A stretch of DNA of 13,400 nucleotides. Source: an uncultured Lachnospiraceae bacterium (GTDB lineage Bacteria > Bacillota > Clostridia > Lachnospirales > Lachnospiraceae). The position numbers were made by a program, and so were the translations under genes. Location of the stretch: positions 1 to 13,400 of the forward strand of contig CAMPAP010000148.1 of NCBI GenBank assembly GCA_946631935.1, read 5' to 3'. The notes below the pieces were generated by a model. It had not been told where the DNA came from, did no database searches, and saw only the letters and a list, made by a program, of their open reading frames with translations. Of the stretch, positions 1-5,927 are shown in pieces. Positions within the stretch are counted from its first letter, which is position 1, and every line of letters begins with the position of its first letter.

Positions 1-635
1 AGTTCAAATCCCAGCATTGTCTTTACTGCTTCTCTTGTCAGCTCTTCGATCTTACCGAAATCTCCGGATGAGATAAGCTCGCCGGGAACCATCCATGAAC
101 CTCCGCAGGCGATGATCTTGGGGAAATCAAGATATGTTGTAAGATTTGCAGCATTGATGCCACCGGTGGGCATAAATTTCATGTTTACATAAGGAGCAGC
201 CATGGCCTTGATCTTTGCAAGGCCTCCGCTCTGTTCCGCAGGGAAAAACTTTACCACTTCAAGGCCAAGTTCAATAGCCTGTTCTATATCGGAAGGAGAA
301 TTGGTACCTGGAGTTATGGGTATGTTTTTATCAACGCAGTATTTAACGACCTTAGGATTAAGTCCCGGGCTTACGATAAATTTTGCTCCGGCCAAAACAG
401 CCCTGTCCACCTGCTCTGTGGTAAGAACGGTTCCGGCTCCGACTACCATATCGGGATGAGCCTTTACCATGGCAGCGATGGAATCGGCAGCCGCATCAGT
501 TCTGAAGGTAACCTCCGCACAGGGAAGACCTCCCCTGCATAATGCATCCGCAAGAGGTACGGCATCCTTCGCATCATCAATCTTGACGACGGGAACGATA
601 CCTATTTTTTTAATGGTTTCCAAAATCGGCAGCAT
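1..635 (-). CDS. eda: KDPG/KHG aldolase (2-dehydro-3-deoxy-phosphogluconate aldolase), 3' end cut by window edge
   Basis: Class I aldolase that cleaves 2-keto-3-deoxy-6-phosphogluconate to pyruvate and glyceraldehyde 3-phosphate, the last step of uronate breakdown. My translation gives 211 full codons from ATG at 635 and the frame is still open at base 1, so only a few C-terminal residues are missing compared with the usual 205-215. Visible family motifs are E41-V-T-F-R-T (general-base Glu and phosphate-site Arg45), GAGTV at 66-70, SPG at 89-91, the Schiff-base Lys129 in VKFFPAE, and PTGGI near residue 160. No signal peptide is present, so it is cytoplasmic. The start is preceded by AAGGAG, which overlaps the TAA stop of the gene upstream (11-base gap), so the two are tightly coupled. 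It is the last visible gene of the kduI-kduD-isomerase-eda operon. A KDG kinase would be expected just beyond the left edge. Confidence 0.95.
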   Translation of the reverse strand, partial: MLPILETIKKIGIVPVVKIDDAKDAVPLADALCRGGLPCAEVTFRTDAAADSIAAMVKAHPDMVVGAGTVLTTEQVDRAVLAGAKFIVSPGLNPKVVKYCVDKNIPITPGTNSPSDIEQAIELGLEVVKFFPAEQSGGLAKIKAMAAPYVNMKFMPTGGINAANLTTYLDFPKIIACGGSWMVPGELISSGDFGKIEELTREAVKTMLGFE

Positions 636-646
636 TTTTTTACTCC

Positions 647-1291
647 TTAAATTTCAATTATTTCTTTAACAGCCTCTAAAATACCTTTGTCATAGCATCC
701 GGATAAGAACTGCTTTTTGAACTCTTCACCGGAAAGCGCACCCTTAACAAGATCCCTGTCCAGTTCTTTTAAGATCGTGCCCATATCCCTATGGGTAACA
801 GTCTTGACCTTATCGAGTATCATCTTGTTGTTTCTTTCGGGCACTGCTCTTTCCTTGGGATAGCCTCCGCCTCCATTACTTTCAAAAAGCTTCTCGAAGA
901 TGTATTTCAGATTCAGCTCTCCTCCCCAGCCGAAATTCTCGGCAAAGGGAATGGCCACGCAGTTTCCGTCATTAACCTGGGAAAAAAGATACGCATCAAG
1001 GGGAGTCTCTATATGACCGCAGAGCACTCCGGGAAATGAATTGCAGGCAAGGCATGCACCCTGTCCCGTACCGCATCCTGTGATGACATAGTCCACGATA
1101 CCGCCGTTCAAAAGAGTTGCGGCAAGAATGCCGTTCTGAACATATGTATAAGAGATTTCATCATCCGGAGAATACATCCCGAAATTGTAGACCATATGTC
1201 CCATGGGACTTACAGTCTCTTCAAGGACTTTGCATATGAGTTCGTTCTTTGAAGCCTGTGAATTCTCGGTAATAACACCTATCTTAAGCAT
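647..1291 (-). CDS. RpiB/LacAB-family sugar isomerase, probable DhuI-type 5-keto-4-deoxyuronate isomerase
   Basis: The 214-residue protein has the RpiB/LacA/LacB fold signature: an N-terminal strand (MLKIGVITEN), then G-C-G-T-G-Q-G at 72-78 with catalytic Cys73 and Asn84 in the loop that follows. True RpiB enzymes are about 150 residues. The extra C-terminal part (roughly 145-214, no further motif that I recognise) matches the longer subfamily often annotated as RpiB/LacA/LacB isomerase. From memory of the literature, streptococcal DhuI belongs to this superfamily, has about this length, and isomerises 4-deoxy-5-hexosulose-uronate to 3-deoxy-2,5-hexodiulosonate. The neighbours (kduI, kduD, eda) fit that role far better than pentose phosphate isomerisation. 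An AGGAG site lies 8-9 bases before the ATG. The gap from kduD is 18 bases and to eda 11 bases, so this is an operon gene. The isomerase family is certain; the uronate substrate is inferred from context. Confidence 0.82.
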   Translation of the reverse strand: MLKIGVITENSQASKNELICKVLEETVSPMGHMVYNFGMYSPDDEISYTYVQNGILAATLLNGGIVDYVITGCGTGQGACLACNSFPGVLCGHIETPLDAYLFSQVNDGNCVAIPFAENFGWGGELNLKYIFEKLFESNGGGGYPKERAVPERNNKMILDKVKTVTHRDMGTILKELDRDLVKGALSGEEFKKQFLSGCYDKGILEAVKEIIEI

Positions 1292-1309
1292 ATTTATTCT
1301 CCTGCTTTA

Positions 1310-2263
1310 TCACTTTTTTGAGGTACTCTTCTTTGCTGAAGTTTTCTTGGCGGGAGCTTTTTTTGCAGCAGAAGTCTTTGCAGCTGTCTTTTTTGCAGGT
1401 GCCTTCTTTGTCAGGCTTTCCTTATCCTTATGCTTTGCAAACTTTGAAGCATCAAGATTGGAAGGATCCTGTCCGATGTATGCCAGGATTCCTCCGTCTA
1501 TGTAGACTACCTGACCGTTGATAAAGTCGGATGCGGGAGATGCAAGGAATACAGCAAGTCCCATAAGATCCTCGGTCTCGCCCCAGCGCTGTGCGGGAGT
1601 CTTGGAACGGATGAATCTGTCAAAGGGATGGAGGGATCCGTCGGGCTGGATCTCACGAAGAGGTGCAGTCTGGGGTGTTGCGATGTATCCGGGTCCGATG
1701 GCATTACACTGGATATTGTACTGACCGTATTCTGAGCAGATATTCTTTGTAAGCATCTTAAGTCCGCCCTTTGCAGCAGCATATGCGGAAACTGTCTCTC
1801 TTCCCAGTTCGCTCATCATGGAGCATGCATTTATGATCTTGCCGCCTCCCCTTTTGATCATGGAAGGGATAACTGCCTTTGAACAGATGAAGGGACCTGT
1901 AAGGTCAACATTGATGACTGCATTCCACTGATCGAGAGTCATCTCGGTCATGGGGATCCTCTTGATGATACCTGCGTTGTTCACAAGGATATCGATGGGA
2001 CCAACCTTTTTTTCAACATCGGAAACGAACTTATTTACCTGCTTTTCATTTGTAACATCACATACGGCTCCGTATGCCTTGATGCCATGCTTCTTGTATT
2101 CATTCATTCCCCTGTCGACGAGTTCCTGATTGATATCATTAAAGACGATCTTTGCTCCGGCTTCTGCATAAGCCACAGCATATGCAAGACCGAGGCCGTA
2201 TGAAGCTCCTGTTATCCATGCAACTTTACCGGTCAGTTTAAATTTGTCCAAAACTCCTGCCAT
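1310..2263 (-). CDS. kduD: 2-dehydro-3-deoxy-D-gluconate 5-dehydrogenase (KduD, SDR) with histone H1-like C-terminal tail
   Basis: Short-chain dehydrogenase predicted to reduce 3-deoxy-2,5-hexodiulosonate (DK-II) to 2-keto-3-deoxygluconate with NAD(P)H in the cytoplasm. The Rossmann motif TGASYGLG is at 18-25, NNAG at 95-98, and the catalytic triad is Ser148, Tyr161 and Lys165 (YAAAK). PGYIATPQT at 191-199 and the final strand YIDGGILAYIG at 254-264 are typical of KduD, which normally ends within a few residues of that strand. This protein continues to 317 residues: a polar linker (about 265-285) and then 32 residues (286-317) with 13 Lys, 9 Ala, 4 Thr, 4 Ser, 2 Pro and no acidic residue, including two copies of KKAPAKK. 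The reading frame is continuous to TGA at 1310-1312, with no sign of a frameshift. A strong AGGAGG (2272-2277) precedes the ATG by 8 bases. Gluconate 5-dehydrogenase is the alternative SDR label, but the pathway neighbours favour KduD. Confidence 0.92.
   Translation of the reverse strand: MAGVLDKFKLTGKVAWITGASYGLGLAYAVAYAEAGAKIVFNDINQELVDRGMNEYKKHGIKAYGAVCDVTNEKQVNKFVSDVEKKVGPIDILVNNAGIIKRIPMTEMTLDQWNAVINVDLTGPFICSKAVIPSMIKRGGGKIINACSMMSELGRETVSAYAAAKGGLKMLTKNICSEYGQYNIQCNAIGPGYIATPQTAPLREIQPDGSLHPFDRFIRSKTPAQRWGETEDLMGLAVFLASPASDFINGQVVYIDGGILAYIGQDPSNLDASKFAKHKDKESLTKKAPAKKTAAKTSAAKKAPAKKTSAKKSTSKK
1313..1408 (-). other. Lys/Ala-rich low-complexity tail of KduD (32 codons)
   Basis: Residues 286-317 of the KduD-like protein resemble histone H1 C-terminal tails or the bacterial H1-like proteins (Hc1, HupB tail). 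The repeat unit KKAPAKK occurs at residues 286-292 (bases 1388-1408) and 301-307 (bases 1343-1363). The two copies use different synonymous codons at all seven positions (AAG/AAA, AAG/AAA, GCA/GCT, CCT/CCC, GCA/GCC, AAA/AAG, AAG/AAA). This is therefore not a fresh DNA repeat expansion, and the peptide appears to be maintained at the protein level. Its function is unknown. Nucleic-acid, membrane or polyanion (for example polygalacturonate) binding, or a site for lysine modification, are all only possibilities. Confidence 0.85.
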
Positions 2264-2271
2264 TGATTTTT

Positions 2272-2277
2272 CCTCCT
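2272..2277 (-). promoter_or_regulatory. Strong Shine-Dalgarno (AGGAGG) of kduD
   Basis: Perfect AGGAGG on the minus strand, 8 bases before the kduD ATG. It lies in the 54-base gap after kduI, which holds no visible hairpin, so kduD is probably translated efficiently from the kduI transcript. Confidence 0.8.
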
Positions 2278-2317
2278 GAAAAAAGTGTGTAGTGTAGATA
2301 ATAGTGTACCGTTAACA

Positions 2318-3181
2318 TCAGAGAAGATCCTGATTTCTTACATCATCCATGTCATCAAAGTCCTGGTTTTCTCCAACCATTCCCCAGATAAAGGTATATG
2401 CCCTTGATCCGCATCCGGAATGAATGGACCAGCTGGGTGAGATGACGGCCTGCTCGTTTCTCATGACGATGTGCCTTGTCTCCTGAGGTTCGCCCATGAA
2501 GTGCATTACAAAAGCATCTTCGGGAATGTCAAAATAAAGATATACTTCCATTCTTCTGTCATGAGTGTGGCAGGGCATTGTATTCCATACACTGCCGGGC
2601 TGAAGGCATGTCATTCCCATTTCAAGCTGACAGCTTTCAACCTGTCCGGGAAGAATATATTTGTTGATCACTCTGTGGTTAGCTTCTTCCAAGGTTCCGA
2701 GTTCCTTTTTATTCTCGGGCTTTATAACGACTTCACCCTCTCCTGCGGCTCCGTCTCTCTTTATAAGGACGGTGGGATAAGTCATATGTGCGGGAGCGGA
2801 ATTTAAATAGAATTTTGCGGGATCTGAAGGATCGTCACTTTCAAACGAGATCTCCTTTGTGCCCATTCCGATATAGGCTCCGTCCCTGGATGCAACGTGC
2901 ATCCTGCGTCCGTCGGCAATTACCGTTCCGGCACCGCCGATATTGATGATACCGAGCTCTCTTCTGTCGCAGAAATGCTCAGCTCTTAATTCTTCCCCTG
3001 CAGTAAGAACCAAAGGCCCTTTAACAGGTACCGCCGATCCGGTGATAATCCTGTCGATATGGCTGTAGACAAGTTTTATCTCATCTGCCTTAAAAAGATC
3101 GCCGATGAAGAACTCCTCTCTCAGTCTTTCGGTTGTATAGTATTTCATATCCTTAGGCGAAGACGCTGTTCTGAGTTCCAT
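2318..3181 (-). CDS. kduI: 5-dehydro-4-deoxy-D-glucuronate isomerase (KduI)
   Basis: Cupin-fold zinc isomerase that converts 5-keto-4-deoxyuronate (DKI), the opened form of unsaturated galacturonate, to DK-II. It has 287 residues against about 278 in E. coli. The metal site is complete: His205 and His207 in PCHTHDRRMEVY, Glu212, and His254 in SWSIHSG. Other KduI hallmarks are NIGGAG (80-85), the ASRDGAYIGMG segment (97-107), the PAHMTYPT loop (130-137) and the ending WGMVGENQDFDDMD (266-279). There is no signal peptide. AAGGAAGG lies about 9 bases before the ATG. It is the first gene of a four-gene run (kduI, kduD, DhuI-like, eda) and is preceded by a 153-base AT-rich gap with promoter- and operator-like elements. 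A second, unrelated predicted DKI isomerase is encoded two genes downstream. Confidence 0.96.
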   Translation of the reverse strand: MELRTASSPKDMKYYTTERLREEFFIGDLFKADEIKLVYSHIDRIITGSAVPVKGPLVLTAGEELRAEHFCDRRELGIINIGGAGTVIADGRRMHVASRDGAYIGMGTKEISFESDDPSDPAKFYLNSAPAHMTYPTVLIKRDGAAGEGEVVIKPENKKELGTLEEANHRVINKYILPGQVESCQLEMGMTCLQPGSVWNTMPCHTHDRRMEVYLYFDIPEDAFVMHFMGEPQETRHIVMRNEQAVISPSWSIHSGCGSRAYTFIWGMVGENQDFDDMDDVRNQDLL

Positions 3182-3201
3182 TTCTATAAGCCTTCCTTTC
3201 T

Positions 3202-3228
3202 GATGTGAAACAAAATTTTACTTACATC
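3202..3228 (-). promoter_or_regulatory. Imperfect palindrome in the kduI leader, candidate operator
   Basis: GATGT at 3202-3206 and ACATC at 3224-3228 flank a central AAAATTTT (3212-3219). The outer arms are one base off exact symmetry around the centre. The element lies about 20 bases upstream of the kduI start, just before the Shine-Dalgarno. Such a site could bind a uronate-responsive repressor, but no regulator gene is present here to match it. Confidence 0.3.
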
Positions 3229-3244
3229 GAAAATATAATATCAT

Positions 3245-3290
3245 AAAGTTAAAAATTATGAAAGCCCTTACATGAAGATTTTTTAACTTT
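3245..3290. repeat. Perfect 11-bp inverted repeat in the CE8-kduI gap
   Basis: AAAGTTAAAAA at 3245-3255 and its exact reverse complement at 3280-3290 are separated by 24 bases. The arms hold almost no G or C and no U-tract follows on either strand, so an intrinsic terminator is unlikely. A protein-binding site flanking the kduI promoter fits better, because one arm abuts the candidate -35 and the other lies downstream of the candidate -10. Confidence 0.6.
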
Positions 3291-3296
3291 TTTCAA
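3267..3296 (-). promoter_or_regulatory. Candidate weak promoter for kduI-kduD-isomerase-eda
   Basis: On the minus strand TTGAAA (3291-3296) is followed after 18 bases by TGTAAG (3267-3272). That gives 5 of 6 and 4 of 6 matches to the SigA consensus. It lies inside the 11-bp inverted repeat described separately. Another possible -10 (TATTAT or TATATT, around 3231-3239) lacks a recognisable -35. A promoter somewhere in this 153-base gap is likely; this exact placement is tentative. Confidence 0.35.
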
Positions 3297-3334
3297 GGTT
3301 TTATATTATGCGATTATCCGATTTAAGGGGTGAT

Positions 3335-4252
3335 TTATGAAAGCACTTTATCTTTAGAATAGAATTTTAAAGAACTGTCATCGGGAAAATGAACGAAATC
3401 TGCCCTGTTTTCTGACGCACCGGGGCCGTAGCTTCCATATTCGGCAAAATAGAATTTATCATGCGCACTTGTCTTGTCCCAGTCATGAAAGCCTTTTTCA
3501 TTTATATGTTCACCAAGATAGCAGGAAAGAAGCACCGCTCTCCCGTAGTCCCTCCATGGGCGGGCAATAAATGCGCTTCCCCCGGGGCATCCCTCATTTA
3601 TAAATCTGCACATACTGAATACATATCCGTATTCACATCCTTCATATGTCGAAGGCGCTGCACAGTACCCGGGGCCTTTTGAAACAATATCGCATTCTTC
3701 AAAAAAGCATACGCTGCTTCCGAAGATAAAATCCACATCTCCGCTTATCCTGCACTTTTTGTAATACTGTTTTCCTATGATGCGTTCATCATTTTCAGTT
3801 GGCCCCCTGAAACCTCCGGGTTCAATCTCCTTAAGAGGCAGAGGTCCTGTAAAAAGGGTATCCTGAAAGCTGTCAAAAATGCAGTTAACAGCTTTAAACC
3901 TGTCTCCTTCCGCAAAAAGAGCTATGCACTGCCCATACTTATTCCCCGGGCCTGATGTGTTTTTTACGGACAGGTTCTCAAGTCTGTTGTCATCTCCTTT
4001 TATGAAAAAAGTATATGACCTGAAAGTACCTCTTTTCACTCCATCCGGCATCATAAAAAGCGCATAGTCATCCCATTCGATGACAACATCCGAAGGATCG
4101 TCTCCCATGCCGATAATGCTTACGCCACTGTTTCTGATATATACTTTTTCCCTGTATATTCCGGGAGCAAGGCGTAACAAAACAGCGTCACCATCTGTCT
4201 GTGACGCTGCATTACTTATACTCATGCCGGGCTTAAGGTCAAAGATCTTCAT
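3335..4252 (-). CDS. Pectin methylesterase (CE8), predicted cytoplasmic
   Basis: Right-handed beta-helix esterase that removes methyl groups from galacturonan, giving free carboxylates and methanol. At 305 residues it is a bare CE8 domain. Visible signature residues are Gln108 (YGQCIAL), Gln130-Asp131 in SFQDTLF (general acid and oxyanion site), nucleophile Asp174 in GDVDFIFG, and Arg231/Trp233 in ARPWR. All key residues are present. The N terminus (MKIFDLKPGM) has no hydrophobic signal, so the enzyme should act on imported oligogalacturonides, whereas most characterised CE8 enzymes are exported. The ATG lies inside the end of the GH28 gene (14-base overlap, different frame) with only a distant GGAG upstream, so translation is probably coupled to GH28 termination. 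I see no terminator downstream, so read-through into kduI is possible. Confidence 0.93.
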   Translation of the reverse strand: MKIFDLKPGMSISNAASQTDGDAVLLRLAPGIYREKVYIRNSGVSIIGMGDDPSDVVIEWDDYALFMMPDGVKRGTFRSYTFFIKGDDNRLENLSVKNTSGPGNKYGQCIALFAEGDRFKAVNCIFDSFQDTLFTGPLPLKEIEPGGFRGPTENDERIIGKQYYKKCRISGDVDFIFGSSVCFFEECDIVSKGPGYCAAPSTYEGCEYGYVFSMCRFINEGCPGGSAFIARPWRDYGRAVLLSCYLGEHINEKGFHDWDKTSAHDKFYFAEYGSYGPGASENRADFVHFPDDSSLKFYSKDKVLS

Positions 4253-5825
4253 CCGTTTCGTCTACTCCGATCTTCTCTGTCATCTCACCTTCATATCCGG
4301 TAATGCTGACATCCTTTAATACAAGTTTTTTGACATTCCTTGCAAATATCCCTCTCTTCGAACATGCTTCAACGCCTTCACTCATCGCAGGGCAGTCCTT
4401 TTGTGCGTTTTCTGCAAATGATATCTTCACATTGGAAAGAACTATCTCTTCTATCTTTTCTTCCGGAAGACCGTCAAAAAATGCGGCTGCAACGTGGCAG
4501 TTTGAAGCATTGATATTTTCAAAGACAAATTTTCCGATACGGGGAGTTCTGTCATCAACCGGAAGTTTTTCCCTTGACTGTACATATCCTGTTTTTCCGT
4601 CGGGATCACAGAAATAGAATGCGTTAACAACAAACGGAGTCTTAACATTATCCATGTCGATATTCCTAAAGACAATGTTATCGGTAACAGCATCTCTTCC
4701 GCGGCCGCGCCTTGTTTTGATCCTGAGTCCCCTGTCGGTTCTTCTGAAGATACAGTCTTCAACAACAATGTTTTTGATACCGCCTGCCATCTCACTTCCG
4801 ACAGTGACCGCACCGTGGCCGTTCTCCATAAGGCATTTTCTGATATGAATGTTTTCGGAAGGTTTTTTATGATTTTTTGCCATATATATCTTGCCGGATT
4901 TAATGGCAATGCAGTCATCACCAAGTGTAAACCTAACGCCCATCACACTGACATCGGAACAGCTCTCGGGATCAAGCCCGTCGGTATTAGGTGACTGGGC
5001 GGGATTTTCGATTACAAGATCATAAAAGCCCAGGTTATCGGAGTAATATGGATGAAGGGTCCATGAAGGCGAATTCTTAAGAGTGATGCCCTGAAGGATG
5101 ACATTTTTGCAGTGGGACAAAAACACAAGTCTTGGCCTGAATGCCCCCACCATTTTCTTTGGATCCTTCCACCAGTTATCATCCGAGGCATTTCCGTTTA
5201 TGGTTCCTTCACCGTAGATGGTAATGTCACTTACATCAAGTCCGGTAATGATGCCCGCAAACATTGGAAGCGGATTTCCTTCCCATGTTCCCAGATTATA
5301 TTCAAGGCTTTCGTCATAACTTTGCAGAAGCCCGGGAAGCTTGGGGAAGTTCTCCCTGCAAGTATCTGCAACTATCTCCGCATTTTTTTCAAGTTCTATA
5401 TTTACGCCGCTTTTTAAAAATAAAGGGCCCGTAAGATATCTTCCTTCAGGTATCAGTACCCTTCCCTGCTCGGGACAGGCCATGATGGCAGCCTGAAGAA
5501 AGGCGGTATCATCCGTTTTACCGTCACCCTTTGCTCCAAGCTCAAGGACATTAACGGTAAAGGATTCATCATCCGTTGTAAGATCAAGAGTTGCAAGCAT
5601 GTTCGAGCATGTTACTTCCTCACATCCTTCAGCCCCTTCACATACGGATATCTTATAATCACATCCCGGCTTAAGGCCCTGCAAAGAGGTTATGCATTTG
5701 TCCGTTACAAGAAGATCTTTACCGTTAAGAAAAATATGATAATCCTTCAGAGTATGATATTTTCCTCCGTCACATATCTCTATCACCGCAAAACGTGCGG
5801 CTTTTTTCAGAAGTTTTAATTCCAT
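4239..5825 (-). CDS. Polygalacturonase (GH28, exo-polygalacturonase type), predicted cytoplasmic
   Basis: Inverting glycosidase that hydrolyses alpha-1,4-galacturonan. It has 528 residues. A fibronectin type III-like segment occupies about 1-85 (LQGLKPGCDYKISV at 48-61 is typical). The beta-helix starts near 92 with the VLELGAKGDGKTDDT hallmark (93-107). The four GH28 motifs are intact: NTDGLDP (Asp282), GDDCIAIKSG (Asp303, Asp304), GHGAVTVGSE (His337) and RGLRIKT (Arg367, Lys370). An FN3 plus GH28 layout without signal peptide resembles the exo-acting enzymes that trim oligogalacturonides, such as the intracellular Thermotoga enzyme; exo action is inferred. The Shine-Dalgarno AAAGGAA lies just before the ATG. 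A good promoter is immediately upstream and the CE8 gene overlaps its last 14 bases, so the two form one unit. Confidence 0.94.
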   Translation of the reverse strand: MELKLLKKAARFAVIEICDGGKYHTLKDYHIFLNGKDLLVTDKCITSLQGLKPGCDYKISVCEGAEGCEEVTCSNMLATLDLTTDDESFTVNVLELGAKGDGKTDDTAFLQAAIMACPEQGRVLIPEGRYLTGPLFLKSGVNIELEKNAEIVADTCRENFPKLPGLLQSYDESLEYNLGTWEGNPLPMFAGIITGLDVSDITIYGEGTINGNASDDNWWKDPKKMVGAFRPRLVFLSHCKNVILQGITLKNSPSWTLHPYYSDNLGFYDLVIENPAQSPNTDGLDPESCSDVSVMGVRFTLGDDCIAIKSGKIYMAKNHKKPSENIHIRKCLMENGHGAVTVGSEMAGGIKNIVVEDCIFRRTDRGLRIKTRRGRGRDAVTDNIVFRNIDMDNVKTPFVVNAFYFCDPDGKTGYVQSREKLPVDDRTPRIGKFVFENINASNCHVAAAFFDGLPEEKIEEIVLSNVKISFAENAQKDCPAMSEGVEACSKRGIFARNVKKLVLKDVSITGYEGEMTEKIGVDETDEDL

Positions 5826-5855
5826 CCCGTTCCTTTCAAATCATCATATTAAGAA

Positions 5856-5883
5856 ATATTATTCCAAAAATATATTCTTTCAA
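5856..5883 (-). promoter_or_regulatory. SigA-type promoter of the GH28-CE8 unit
   Basis: TTGAAA (5878-5883) and TAATAT (5856-5861) on the minus strand are separated by 16 bases. Both hexamers match consensus at most positions. It sits between the terminator of the GH105 gene and the GH28 Shine-Dalgarno, giving a leader of about 25 bases. Confidence 0.6.
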
Positions 5884-5888
5884 AAATT

Positions 5889-5918
5889 TTTAAGAAAAGA
5901 CCGGCACCCTGCCGGTCT
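5889..5918 (-). terminator. Intrinsic terminator after the GH105 gene
   Basis: An eight-base-pair GC-rich stem (GACCGGCA at 5899-5906 pairing with TGCCGGTC at 5910-5917) has a three-base loop and one further A-T pair. On the minus strand it is followed by TTTTCTT. It starts about 10 bases after the GH105 stop codon. The plus-strand side has a poorer T-tract, so it serves the minus-strand gene. It separates the GH105 unit from the GH28-CE8 unit. Confidence 0.85.
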
Positions 5919-5927
5919 CTTTCATAT

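Noticed and set aside
3245..3290. Inverted repeat after the CE8 gene considered as a terminator
   Set aside because: The arms are nearly pure AT, the loop is 24 bases and no T-run follows the right-hand arm, so an intrinsic terminator is unlikely. It is kept as a possible operator.
4451..4924. 157-codon minus-strand open frame inside the GH28 gene
   Set aside because: It is a frame shadow of GH28. The GH28 frame carries all catalytic motifs in this stretch.
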